From: Lachnospiraceae bacterium
GTDB lineage: Bacteria; Bacillota; Clostridia; Lachnospirales; Lachnospiraceae
Direction: 5' to 3'
DNA length: 52,897 nucleotides
Assembly (NCBI GenBank): GCA_017483735.1
Contig: JAFUVF010000024.1
Coordinates: forward strand, 1-52,897
The notes under the pieces are model-generated. The model made no database searches. It was given only the letters and a program-made list of their open reading frames with translations, and had not been told where the DNA came from. Shown one piece after another: positions 44,261-52,896 of this stretch. Made by a program: the position numbers and the translations under genes. Numbering within the stretch: the first letter of the stretch is position 1; each line of letters starts with the position of its first letter.

Positions 44261-44668
44261 ATGGCAGAAAATGGAAGCATTGGCTTTATCGAGAGAAAGC
44301 GTTGGGTATTTTTGGGGCTGCCCTTTACCTTTACGAAATATTCCATAAAGGAAGATATGATAACGGTATCCCAGGGGCTGTTTAAGATAGTTGAGAATGA
44401 TTGCTATATGTACAAGGTTCAGGATGTGGAGCTTACGGCTACGCTTTTTGAGAGGCTTGTGCGCATAGGGAGTGTCATATGTTATACGGGTGATACGACG
44501 CACAAAAAGCTTGTGATAGCACATGTGAGAAATGCCAGAGCCATAAAGGACTTTATTTTGGAAAAGTCCGAGGAGGCTAGATTAAAGCGGCGCACGGTCA
44601 ATATGGTGGATATAGGCACCGACCAGGTAGATCTGGACGGAGACGGTGTGCCAGACATATTGCAGTAG
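44261..44668 (+). CDS. bacterial PH-domain protein with DxDxDG tail
   Basis: 135 residues. The body resembles bacterial PH (bPH_2/YdbS-type) domains: WVFLGLPFTFTKYSIKEDMITVSQGL, DVELTATLFERLVRIGSVICYTGD and the closing helix AIKDFILEKSEEARLKRR. The last residues, DLDGDGVPDIL, form a calcium-loop-like DxDxDG motif. No membrane helix. It heads the folate operon, nine bases before folC; no link to folate chemistry is known. Confidence 0.75.
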   Translation: MAENGSIGFIERKRWVFLGLPFTFTKYSIKEDMITVSQGLFKIVENDCYMYKVQDVELTATLFERLVRIGSVICYTGDTTHKKLVIAHVRNARAIKDFILEKSEEARLKRRTVNMVDIGTDQVDLDGDGVPDILQ

Positions 44669-44677
44669 GGATTATAT

Positions 44678-45970
44678 ATGAATTACAAGGAAGCGTTGGA
44701 ATATATGGAAGGGCTCTCTGTGCATGGCATATCCCCCGGGCTTTCCGGCATAGAGAGATTGTGCGGACATATAGGCAATCCGCAGGATTCGCTTAAATTC
44801 GTGCACATAGCGGGTACTAACGGCAAGGGCTCCACCCTTGCCTTTATTTCGTCCGTCCTGAAGACAGCAGGCTACCGGGTGGGGAGATATATTTCTCCCA
44901 CAATCTTTGAATACAGGGAGAGAATACAGGTAAATGAGGCATATATCACAAAGACTGCCTTTGCGGAGGGAGTAAGCCTGATAAAAGAAGCCTGCGAAAG
45001 CATCGTAAGCGAAGGGTATCCACATCCCACAGCCTTTGAGGCGGATACAGCCCTTGCCTTCTGGTATTTTAAGGAGAAAAAATGTGATATAGTCGTACTC
45101 GAAACCGGAATGGGGGGCAGGGAGGATGCCACCAATATTATAAAGAATACCCTTGTATCCGTCATAACCTCCATAGGGTACGACCATATGAAGTTTCTGG
45201 GGGATACACTTTCAAAGATAGCCTCCGAGAAGGCAGGGATAATCAAGCCCGGGGGAAGTGTGGTATATTTACAGGGCGAGCTTTCGGCAGAAGCCCCCAT
45301 AATCGAGAGGGCTACGGCGCTTCACTCTAATGTGTTCGTGGCGGAGAGAGAAAATATCAAAAATATAAAATATTTGAAGAGCAAAACTGTATTTGATTAT
45401 AAGAGCTTAAAGAAAATCGAGATTCCATTTCTGGGAGAGTATCAGCCGGAAAATGCAATTACCGCCATTGAGGCGATAAATGCTTTGTCCTCCGCAGGCT
45501 ACAAGGTAAAGGAGGAGAAGCTGAGGGAGGGGCTTAAAGGCGCCGCCAAAAATTTCTATGGGAGGTTTGAAATAATTTCAAGGAATCCCCTGTTTATCGT
45601 GGACGGAGCCCATAACCCGGACGGTGCTGCAAAGCTTTCAAAATCCATAGAAATTTATTTTACAAACAGGCGCATTATATATATAATGGGTGTGTTGGCA
45701 GATAAGGATTACTTAAGGATGACAGACTTAACCTGCGGATATGCCGACCAGATTATCACGCTGACGCCTCCGGATAATAAAAGAGCATTATCCGGATATG
45801 AGCTTGCAAAGGTGATAAGCAGGGCTCACAGAAGCGTCACTGCGGTGGATTCCGTGGAGGAAGCGGTGGAGATGGCGCATATAATGGCTGGTAAGGAGGA
45901 TGTCATCATTGCCTTTGGATCACTTTCATTTCTGGGAAGGCTTATAAATGCCGAAAAGCTCAGAAAATGA
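44678..45970 (+). CDS. folC: bifunctional dihydrofolate/folylpolyglutamate synthase
   Basis: 430 residues, Mur-ligase fold. The P-loop HIAGTNGKGST lies near residue 46, then ETGMGGREDATN and SIGYDHMKFLGDTLSKIASEKAGI. C-terminal HNPDGAAKL completes the family signature. It adds glutamate to dihydropteroate and then to folates, using ATP. Its place with folE, folP and folBK shows the dihydrofolate-synthase activity is the operon's final step. Confidence 0.96.
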   Translation: MNYKEALEYMEGLSVHGISPGLSGIERLCGHIGNPQDSLKFVHIAGTNGKGSTLAFISSVLKTAGYRVGRYISPTIFEYRERIQVNEAYITKTAFAEGVSLIKEACESIVSEGYPHPTAFEADTALAFWYFKEKKCDIVVLETGMGGREDATNIIKNTLVSVITSIGYDHMKFLGDTLSKIASEKAGIIKPGGSVVYLQGELSAEAPIIERATALHSNVFVAERENIKNIKYLKSKTVFDYKSLKKIEIPFLGEYQPENAITAIEAINALSSAGYKVKEEKLREGLKGAAKNFYGRFEIISRNPLFIVDGAHNPDGAAKLSKSIEIYFTNRRIIYIMGVLADKDYLRMTDLTCGYADQIITLTPPDNKRALSGYELAKVISRAHRSVTAVDSVEEAVEMAHIMAGKEDVIIAFGSLSFLGRLINAEKLRK

Positions 45971-45994
45971 AAACAACGTAGGAGGCGTAGGAAA

Positions 45995-46564
45995 ATGATC
46001 AATAAGGAAAAGATTGAAGAGGGCGTAAGGCTCTTACTGGAAGGTATCGGAGAGGATGTTAATAGAGAGGGGTTAAAGGACACACCGGAGCGTGTGGCAA
46101 GAATGTATGAGGAAATATATTCAGGCTATGGGGCGATAGAAAACGGGGGAGACGCCGAAAATCTAAAAAAAACATTCTCTGTGCAGGATTCTGAGCTTGT
46201 TCTTGAGAGGGATATTACCTTTTATTCAATGTGTGAACATCATATGCTTCCCTTTTATGGCAAGGTACATATCGCATATGTGCCCGACGGGAAGGTTGTG
46301 GGGCTATCAAAGCTTGCAAGAACCGTGGAGGTGTTTGCAAGAAAGCTTCAGGTGCAGGAAAAGATGACAGGGGAGATAGCGGACGCTATAATGGAGCATC
46401 TTTCTCCAAAGGGTGTGTTAATAATTGCAGAGGCGGAGCATATGTGCATGACAATGAGAGGGATTAAAAAGCCCGGAAGCACTACGGTTACATGTGCCGG
46501 TAGGGGTGTCTTTAAGGATAACGAGGCGCTCTGCGACAGGATTTTAACTATGCTTAAGATATGA
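45995..46564 (+). CDS. folE: GTP cyclohydrolase I
   Basis: 189 residues, type IA enzyme. The zinc and catalytic motifs are [40 protein letters not shown] broken as usual, and [16 protein letters not shown]. It converts GTP to 7,8-dihydroneopterin triphosphate, the first pterin step. AGGAGG lies upstream of its start. Second enzyme gene of the operon. Confidence 0.97.
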   Translation: MINKEKIEEGVRLLLEGIGEDVNREGLKDTPERVARMYEEIYSGYGAIENGGDAENLKKTFSVQDSELVLERDITFYSMCEHHMLPFYGKVHIAYVPDGKVVGLSKLARTVEVFARKLQVQEKMTGEIADAIMEHLSPKGVLIIAEAEHMCMTMRGIKKPGSTTVTCAGRGVFKDNEALCDRILTMLKI

Positions 46565-46572
46565 GGTATGCC

Positions 46573-47391
46573 ATGAAAATTGGGAACCGCAGCTTTGATG
46601 TCTCGGGAAAGCATACATACATAATGGGGATTCTCAACGTGACGCCGGATTCATTTTCCGATGGAGGGCAGTGGAATGAAATGGACGCCGCCCTCTTTCA
46701 TACGGAGGAAATGATAAACGCCGGTGCTGATATCATAGATGTGGGCGGAGAGTCCACAAGACCCGGATATGCGAAAATCAGCAGCAGGGAAGAGATAGAG
46801 CGGACTGCGCCTGTGCTCGAGAGGATAAAGGAAAGGTTCGACATTCCTCTGTCCCTTGATACCTACAAGGCGGATGTGGCAGCTGCGGGAATCAAAGCCG
46901 GAGCTGACCTGATAAACGATATATGGGGGCTTAAAGCGGATGGCGAAATGGCTAAGGTTATAGCAGAGGCAGGGGTTTCCTGCTGTCTTATGCATAACAG
47001 GGAAAATACAGAGTACAGAGAGCTTATTAAGGACATTATTCAGGAGCTTTCAGAGTCTGTGGAGCTTGCCGTAAATGCCGGAATCCCGAAGGAAAGCATA
47101 ATATTGGATCCGGGTGTGGGTTTTGGTAAAACCACGGAAAATAACCTTGAAGCTGTGGCTAAACTGGATAAATTGCGGATTTTGGGCTATCCTCTGCTTC
47201 TGGGCTGCAGCAGGAAGTCCGTTATCGGGAATACATTAAAGCTTCCTGTGGAGGAGAGATTGGAGGGAACTCTGGTTACCACGGTGTATGCGGTAATAAA
47301 GGGGGCGTCCTTCATAAGGGTGCATGATGTGAAGGAAAACGTAAGGGCTGTCAGAATGGCGGAGGCCATAAGAGATATGGAGGGTGTATGA
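46573..47391 (+). CDS. folP: dihydropteroate synthase
   Basis: 272 residues, TIM barrel: GILNVTPDSFSDGG, GGESTRPGY, LINDIWGL, LDPGVGFGKT, GCSRKSVIG and RVHDV, all standard. It joins p-aminobenzoate to the pterin pyrophosphate and is the sulfonamide target. ATG 46573 is preferred over the ATG four codons earlier that overlaps the folE stop, because GAGG then lies six bases upstream. Stop overlaps the next start. Confidence 0.96.
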   Translation: MKIGNRSFDVSGKHTYIMGILNVTPDSFSDGGQWNEMDAALFHTEEMINAGADIIDVGGESTRPGYAKISSREEIERTAPVLERIKERFDIPLSLDTYKADVAAAGIKAGADLINDIWGLKADGEMAKVIAEAGVSCCLMHNRENTEYRELIKDIIQELSESVELAVNAGIPKESIILDPGVGFGKTTENNLEAVAKLDKLRILGYPLLLGCSRKSVIGNTLKLPVEERLEGTLVTTVYAVIKGASFIRVHDVKENVRAVRMAEAIRDMEGV

Positions 47392-48224
47392 AGGACTATA
47401 GTGAGATTAAGATAGAGGGACTCCGCTGCTTTGCACATCACGGGGTATACAAAACCGAGAACGAGACGGGGCAGAATTTCTATATAGACTGCACTCTATA
47501 TCAGGACACAAAGCTTTCTGCGGACTCTGACGATATAGACCGCTCCACCAATTACGGGACGGTATGCTATTTTATTGACAACTGGATGAGGAAAAACACC
47601 TATAAGCTCATAGAAAGCGTGGCGGAGAGGCTTTCGGAGGCAATACTCCACGAATTTCCCTATGTGTGCTCCCTTGATCTGGAAATAAAGAAGCCGGAGG
47701 CGCCGATTAAGCTCGACTTTGCCTCCGTATCCGTAAAGGTGCACAGAGGGTGGCACAGCGTATATATGGGAATCGGCTCCAATATGGGAGACAGGGAGGA
47801 TTATATACAAAACGCCCTCGGCATGCTGGAGGAGCGTGGAGACATAAGAATCGAGAGGATTTCGACGCTCATAGAAACGGAGCCCTACGGATATACCGAG
47901 CAGGGAAAATTTATAAATGGGGCAATTAAATTAAAGACCTATCTTTCCCCATCGGAGCTTCTTAAGTATGTAAAGGAGATAGAGAAGCGCTGCGGCAGGG
48001 AAAAGACTGTGCATTGGGGACCGAGAACCCTGGATCTTGACATACTTTTCTATGATGACCTCGTATACAGCGATGACGTGCTGGTAATACCGCATATAGA
48101 TATGGAGAACAGGGAGTTTGTGCTCCTGCCGCTATCGGAGATTGCGCCGAATTACAGAAATCCGTTGAACGGAAGGACTGTGACGGAAATGCTTAATGCC
48201 CTCAGAGCGCATCAAAACGGCTGA
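47388..48224 (+). CDS. folK: fused dihydroneopterin aldolase / HPPK
   Basis: 278 residues combining two enzymes. Residues 1-118 are FolB (IEGLRCFAHHGVYKTENE, NYGTVCYFID, IKKPEAPIKLDFASV). Residues about 124-278 are FolK (YMGIGSNMGDREDYIQ, TEPYGYTEQGKFINGA, HWGPRTLDLDILFYDD, HIDMENREFVLLPL). The fusion cleaves dihydroneopterin and then pyrophosphorylates the product for FolP. Start overlaps the folP stop by four bases. The gene overlaps the convergent transporter gene by 23 bases and no terminator is seen. Confidence 0.95.
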   Translation: MKDYSEIKIEGLRCFAHHGVYKTENETGQNFYIDCTLYQDTKLSADSDDIDRSTNYGTVCYFIDNWMRKNTYKLIESVAERLSEAILHEFPYVCSLDLEIKKPEAPIKLDFASVSVKVHRGWHSVYMGIGSNMGDREDYIQNALGMLEERGDIRIERISTLIETEPYGYTEQGKFINGAIKLKTYLSPSELLKYVKEIEKRCGREKTVHWGPRTLDLDILFYDDLVYSDDVLVIPHIDMENREFVLLPLSEIAPNYRNPLNGRTVTEMLNALRAHQNG

Positions 48225-48726
48225 GAATATGCTTTATGCGGGGAATGGAATAATATGCGGCAAGCCCGGTAAAAAGTCCGGTAAGCACTGCACTTATGTA
48301 GAGATAGGGAGCATATGAGAATATATAGCCGGTGCGGGTTATTATGGCTGCCAGCACAAGCTGTGCGGTGTTGTGGCAAATGGCGCCGATAACAGATGTT
48401 ATGAATATGTATTTTCCGTCCAATAATTTGTTTGTTCCCCACATGGCGATAATGCACAGGATTCCGCCGGCAAGGCTGTAGATCAGGGTAATTCCGGAGC
48501 CGAACAGGAAAGCGGACAGTAAAATGCGCACAATCAGCACAGGAAATGCCCTTCTGCCTCCGTGGAGCCTGAGCACTATGAGGCTTATGATATTTGCCAG
48601 ACCGGGCTTTATCCCGGGAATCGGAAAAGGATAAGGGATAAGGGATTCCAGACCGTATATCGCAAGTGCAATGACGGCATAGAAGGATAAAAGCGTAAGG
48701 GTTTTTACGGAAAATTTTTCAGTCAT
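48202..48726 (-). CDS. Gx transporter family membrane protein (heptaprenyl-diphosphate-synthase component I type)
   Basis: 174 residues with five or six membrane helices. The signature PFPIPGIKPGLANIISLIVLR matches the Gx/HepS-component-I family, which resembles ECF substrate-binding proteins. It pairs with the NusG-II protein encoded upstream (overlap of eight bases); both resemble the EetB/EetA pair of flavin-based electron transfer. Substrate unknown; true prenyl synthase activity is unlikely. Confidence 0.85.
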   Translation of the reverse strand: MTEKFSVKTLTLLSFYAVIALAIYGLESLIPYPFPIPGIKPGLANIISLIVLRLHGGRRAFPVLIVRILLSAFLFGSGITLIYSLAGGILCIIAMWGTNKLLDGKYIFITSVIGAICHNTAQLVLAAIITRTGYIFSYAPYLYISAVLTGLFTGLAAYYSIPRIKHILSRFDAL

Positions 48727-49138
48727 AGGTCATCACATCCGGAATATCAGGGGTTTTGTCATAAACACTATTGCTTCGCAGTACTATGGTCAGACGGTTG
48801 GGAAGGCATACTATCGGGATGGTACCAGTGTTGGCAAAGCCCTGATGAATACAGAGCTTATCGGGACAGGAGGCACGAACAACGCCGATTTTCCCGTCCT
48901 TTGTAACCTCTATCTCGTTAAAGCTTCCGCTCTCGTCGCCTATCATAAGGGTTTGAGGTACGCTCTCCGAAAGGTCTATGGATTTTATGAGCTCCCCATC
49001 CGTATATATATCCGCAGTATATCCGTCCTTTGCCTTTTTTGCGGGCTTTGACAGTATAATATAAAGGCATAATACGAACAATATCGCCAGAATGACCGAA
49101 ATAATGACTGCAGCTTTTTTTGAAGGATTCTCTTTCAT
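48719..49138 (-). CDS. NusG domain II-like membrane-anchored protein
   Basis: 139 residues: an N-terminal membrane helix (AAVIISVILAILFVLCLYIIL), then an extracytoplasmic NusG-II-like domain with SCPDKLCIHQG and IPIVCLPNRLTIVL, three conserved cysteines. No ribosome site precedes ATG 49138; instead a TATAAT on - ends eight bases before it, so the message may be leaderless. Together with the Gx transporter and ApbE it suggests flavin or redox handling outside the membrane. Confidence 0.82.
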   Translation of the reverse strand: MKENPSKKAAVIISVILAILFVLCLYIILSKPAKKAKDGYTADIYTDGELIKSIDLSESVPQTLMIGDESGSFNEIEVTKDGKIGVVRASCPDKLCIHQGFANTGTIPIVCLPNRLTIVLRSNSVYDKTPDIPDVMTYD

Positions 49139-50228
49139 GAAAAATATTATAGCAAAAAGAGTGAACAAATTAAAGAAGCCTTTTGGGAGGGGGCTGATCC
49201 CTGCGCTTATAATAGGAGCAGTATTGCTTTCGGGGTGCGCCTATGAAAGCGGCGGGGCGGCAGATGAACCGTATGCATTTTCGGATATTTATTTCGGAAC
49301 TGTTGTAAATATAAGATTGTACGGGGAAGAAGAGACGGCAGACAGCCGGGAGACAAGGATAAGGGCAATACTCGATGACATAGAGAACAGTATAAGCAGG
49401 CGTATCCCGGAATCCGGCATTTCTGTGATAAACAATAAAAGGGACGGAGAATATTCGGAAGTTCCAAAAGAAATCGGAGAGCTTTTATTAAAATGCAGGG
49501 ATATTTCTGAAAAGACGGAGGGCACCTTCGATATAACCATAGGAAGGCTTGTGACATTGTGGAATATTGATGAATTGTCCCTAAAGGATGGGGCGCAGAG
49601 CATACCTGCGCCTTCGGATATCGAAGAGGCGTTAAAAACGGTTGGCTATTATAATCTCATAATAAATAAAACATCCTTAACAGGAGCGGACAGCTATGAG
49701 GTTATTCTTAATAACGGCGCAGGACTGGATTTGGGCGCAGTTGGAAAGGGATATGCCTTTGATAAACTAAAGGAGGCGGCAGATGCTCCGATAGTCGCAT
49801 CCCTTGGAGGCAGCATATTCATAAAGGGGGATAAGCCTGACGGCACACCCTGGAGAGTGGGAGTTGTAGACCCATTTGACACATCGGATATGGCAGGGAG
49901 CATTGTTATAGCGGATGCAGGGGAGGGGATATGTGTGTCCACCTCCGGAGATTATGAGAGATATATCACGGTGGACGGTGTGCGCTATCATCATATACTT
50001 GACCCGCATACAGGGTATCCTGCCAAAAGCGGAGTAAGGAGTGTGACTGTGGTAAGCCATGACGGAGTGCTGTCAGATGCGTTATCTACTGCACTTTTTG
50101 TGATGGGAGCGGATGAGGGAATGAGGCTTTTGGATGAGTACGAGGATGCGGAAGCCTTGTTTATTTTGGAGGATGATAGTATAATTATGACGGAGAGGAT
50201 GAAGGCGTTATGGCAGGAAAAGCAGTGA
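49137..50228 (+). CDS. apbE: ApbE-type FMN transferase, lipoprotein
   Basis: 363 residues. A lipoprotein signal (LIPALIIGAVLLSGC) anchors it outside the membrane. Catalytic features: LDLGAVGKGYAFDKL, SLGGSIFIKG, WRVGVVDPFD and HHILDPHTGYPAKSG. ApbE enzymes attach FMN to Thr/Ser of target proteins using FAD. ATG 49137 has GAAGGA nine bases upstream; a GTG eight codons later would also leave a normal signal peptide. Its start codon overlaps that of the divergent gene. No flavinylated target is adjacent. Confidence 0.92.
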   Translation: MKNIIAKRVNKLKKPFGRGLIPALIIGAVLLSGCAYESGGAADEPYAFSDIYFGTVVNIRLYGEEETADSRETRIRAILDDIENSISRRIPESGISVINNKRDGEYSEVPKEIGELLLKCRDISEKTEGTFDITIGRLVTLWNIDELSLKDGAQSIPAPSDIEEALKTVGYYNLIINKTSLTGADSYEVILNNGAGLDLGAVGKGYAFDKLKEAADAPIVASLGGSIFIKGDKPDGTPWRVGVVDPFDTSDMAGSIVIADAGEGICVSTSGDYERYITVDGVRYHHILDPHTGYPAKSGVRSVTVVSHDGVLSDALSTALFVMGADEGMRLLDEYEDAEALFILEDDSIIMTERMKALWQEKQ

Positions 50229-50581
50229 AAACAAACAAGGATGACTTTTTGTTTCTTGACAGTGAAACCTTTAAAAGGATAGACGAAAAAATGCCTCCGG
50301 AGGAGGAGCTTAACGATCTTGCGGAGTTTTTCAAGGTATTCGGGGATGCTACCAGGCTTAAGATATTGAATGCCCTTATGTGCTCAGAGATGTGCGTGCT
50401 CGATATAGCGGGGGTATTGAATATGTCCCAGTCCGCCATATCCCACCAGCTGAGGGTTCTTAAGCAGTTGGATCTCGTGAAATACAGGCGTGACGGGAAA
50501 ACCATATTCTATTCCCTTTCAGATGACCATATTATGACCATACTGAATACGGGAATAGAACACCTAGAAGAAGATTGCTGA
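50210..50581 (+). CDS. ArsR/SmtB family metal-sensing repressor
   Basis: 123 residues. DNA-binding part: FFKVFGDATRLKILNAL, MCVLDIAGVLNMSQSAISHQLRVL. Metal sites of the family are visible: cysteines in LMCSEMCVLD (alpha-3 type) and DxH...H..E in SDDHIMTILNTGIEHLEE (alpha-5 type, with glutamate in place of the last histidine). It overlaps apbE by 19 bases, so the pair is cotranscribed. Likely responds to a thiophilic or zinc-like metal; target inferred to be nearby. Confidence 0.9.
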   Translation: MAGKAVKTNKDDFLFLDSETFKRIDEKMPPEEELNDLAEFFKVFGDATRLKILNALMCSEMCVLDIAGVLNMSQSAISHQLRVLKQLDLVKYRRDGKTIFYSLSDDHIMTILNTGIEHLEEDC

Positions 50582-50582
50582 A

Positions 50583-51632
50583 TTATCTCTTACCCCTGTT
50601 TAGCTCTGCGGCGGCCTTGGCTGCGGAAAATTCGGAGATGGAGCCGCTTCCTATATATGACTTGTACATTGTGACATCATCATCATAGCGCATAAAGTAC
50701 ACCGCCTGAGAGGTCATATTTATGCTGTTGAAGGCACCCTCCGCAATAAGCTGGGGATAATCCCCGTCATCATAGCACATATACAGTCCGGGATTCTTCC
50801 CGCTGGTCTGATAATATATATATCCGCCTCCCACATTGTAATAGTCTATATGGTCGTTATTGTCCGTCAGAACCTCGCTGGTGCCGTCAGCCATGCTGTA
50901 GCGGCATATCCTGTAGCCGTTCGTGGGATCGAGATAGTAGATATAGCTTCCGTATACCACGGGATACCACACATCCCCTGTAAAGACCTCCGTGGGGATA
51001 TCCGTATTGGTATCCAGAGAATAGAGGAAGTGATCGCTCTCGGTTCCGTTGTAGAATATGCGGCTTCCTGCGGCACATGCGGGATTGACGGCATATTCCG
51101 CAAGAGTGACCTCGTCGGTCTTGTCTATGCGCTCCTTTCTAAAGGAGGGATGGTCATCTCCGGCAATCAGCATATATACATAATTGTCCACAAGCTGTGC
51201 CGTTACCACCATATCTCTTGTAAAGGATGCTGTATCGTCCCCGTTAAGCTTACAGCGGTTGAAGCTCTTGGGAACCCTGACGCCGCCCATTCCGACGCCG
51301 ACGCCGGAGGAGCCTAACTGGAAATAATAGATGTAGTCTCCGGCTACGAGAATATTTCTCGTAATGAGGGTATTCAAGCGCTCCATGCCGGTCTCGTCGA
51401 TATTCATCACATAGAGTGCGCCTCCGTCATAGGAATTGTGGAAATACACCTTTCCGTCCTTCTCACAGAAATAACCTGCGTTATTCAAATTGCCTGCCGT
51501 ATTGCCGATGGTTCCCGGCGGATTGTCAGGCACCTTTCCCCGTATGATTACTATAATCATACCGATAGCAAAAAGGAGCACTATCAGTATAAGTGACGCT
51601 ATTATGAGTATTTTCTGTCTGGTCTTGTCCAT
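50583..51632 (-). CDS. membrane-anchored DUF5050 beta-propeller-like protein
   Basis: 349 residues. An N-terminal membrane helix (ILIIASLILIVLLFAIGMIIVII, shown broken by few polar residues) is followed by repeated blades of the DUF5050 type: KVYFHNSYDGGALYVMNIDETG, GDYIYYFQ, DNYVYMLIAG, GSYIYYLDPTNGYRICRY and GGYIYYQTSG. Probably extracytoplasmic; function unknown. ATG 51632 is chosen because CCGGAGG lies six bases upstream. It converges with the ArsR gene, one base apart. Confidence 0.8.
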   Translation of the reverse strand: MDKTRQKILIIASLILIVLLFAIGMIIVIIRGKVPDNPPGTIGNTAGNLNNAGYFCEKDGKVYFHNSYDGGALYVMNIDETGMERLNTLITRNILVAGDYIYYFQLGSSGVGVGMGGVRVPKSFNRCKLNGDDTASFTRDMVVTAQLVDNYVYMLIAGDDHPSFRKERIDKTDEVTLAEYAVNPACAAGSRIFYNGTESDHFLYSLDTNTDIPTEVFTGDVWYPVVYGSYIYYLDPTNGYRICRYSMADGTSEVLTDNNDHIDYYNVGGGYIYYQTSGKNPGLYMCYDDGDYPQLIAEGAFNSINMTSQAVYFMRYDDDVTMYKSYIGSGSISEFSAAKAAAELNRGKR

Positions 51633-51696
51633 ATATGCCTCCGGTGTGTAAACATTTTCACATATAGTATAAACCTTTTTAAAACCGTATTCAACC

Positions 51697-51725
51697 TTGC
51701 ATATATGGGTTTTTTTGGTTATAAT
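51697..51725 (+). promoter_or_regulatory. pheA promoter
   Basis: TTGCAT (51697-51702), 17-bp spacer, TATAAT (51720-51725). The leader is only about 40 bases; no attenuator or T-box fits. Confidence 0.75.
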
Positions 51726-51771
51726 CAAAATAGTCAGTAAATTTTGAAATTTCTTTACTTTGGGGAATATT

Positions 51772-52896
51772 ATGGAACTTTCGGAAATTCGTGAAAAACT
51801 CGATATCGTTGATAAGGAGATACTCAGGCTTTTTGAGGAGAGGATGGAGCTTTCGGGCGAGGTCGCCGAATGGAAGCTTCATAACAACAGCAAGGTCTTT
51901 GACAAAAAGCGTGAGGAGGAGAAGCTTGCAGTATTGTCAGGACTTACGGACAATGCCTTCAACAAAATGTGCGTGGCTGAGCTTTTCAAGCATATTATGT
52001 CCATGAGCAGGAAGCTACAGTACAAGAAGCTCTCGGAGAGCGGAAGCGAGGGGAGACTCCCATTTATCGCAGTGGATAAGCTCTTTGACGGCACGGAGAG
52101 GGTGGTGTATCAGGGGGCTCCGGGCTCCTATTCACAGCTGGCTATGCAGAGGTTTTTCGGTAAGGATATCAAGAATTTCCATGTGGACACCTTCCGTGAG
52201 GCAATGAGCGCAATCGACGACGGCAGTGCGGACTTTGCCGTGCTGCCCATAGAGAATTCCACCGCCGGTATAGTCACGGAGACTTATGATTTGCTGGTAG
52301 AATTTGAGAATTATATAGTGGCGGAGCAGATAATCCCCATTGAGCACTGTCTGTTGGGGGTGGAGGGAGCAAGCCTTGACACCATAAAGACTGTCTATTC
52401 CCATCCCCAGTCTCTTATGCAGAGCGCAAGATTCCTTGAAAGCGCAGGCTACAGGCAGATTAGCATGCAGAATAACGCCTTTGCTGCAAAGAAGGTTGCG
52501 GATGAGAAGGATATTTCCATAGGCGCCATAGCGGGGGAGCAGGCTGCCGCAGAGTACGGGCTCAATATAATAAAGAGGAAGGTAAATCAGGAGGATGAAA
52601 ATTCCACGAGATTTATCATTGCCACCAACCAGAAGATATTCAAGAGAGATGCAGGGAAGGTTTCCATATGCTTCGAGATACCTCATGAGGCGGGAAGCCT
52701 TTATCAGCTTCTGTCAAATTTCATATACAATGACTTAAATATGACAAAGATTGAGTCGAGACCCATAGAGAACCGCAACTGGGAATACAGGTTTTTCGTT
52801 GATTTCGAGGGGAACCTATCTGACGGAGCAACGAAAAACGCCCTGAGAGGTCTTCGGGACGAGGCGAGAAATATGAAAATTCTCGGAAATTATTAG
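51772..52896 (+). CDS. pheA: bifunctional chorismate mutase / prephenate dehydratase
   Basis: 374 residues (P-protein). AroQ chorismate mutase at 1-85 (IREKLDIVDKEILRLFEER, KVFDKKREEE). Prephenate dehydratase follows with YQGAPGSYSQLA, FAVLPIENSTAGIVTE and the TRF motif in NSTRFIIATN. A C-terminal ACT domain (HEAGSLYQLL, KIESRPIENR) senses phenylalanine. ATG 51772 has GGGG seven bases upstream; the TTG four codons earlier is less likely. The stop TAG falls two bases before the window's end, so the gene is complete. Confidence 0.96.
   Translation: MELSEIREKLDIVDKEILRLFEERMELSGEVAEWKLHNNSKVFDKKREEEKLAVLSGLTDNAFNKMCVAELFKHIMSMSRKLQYKKLSESGSEGRLPFIAVDKLFDGTERVVYQGAPGSYSQLAMQRFFGKDIKNFHVDTFREAMSAIDDGSADFAVLPIENSTAGIVTETYDLLVEFENYIVAEQIIPIEHCLLGVEGASLDTIKTVYSHPQSLMQSARFLESAGYRQISMQNNAFAAKKVADEKDISIGAIAGEQAAAEYGLNIIKRKVNQEDENSTRFIIATNQKIFKRDAGKVSICFEIPHEAGSLYQLLSNFIYNDLNMTKIESRPIENRNWEYRFFVDFEGNLSDGATKNALRGLRDEARNMKILGNY

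Noticed and set aside
51726..51771. T-box or attenuator controlling pheA
   Set aside because: The leader is about 40 bases with no stem or T-run.
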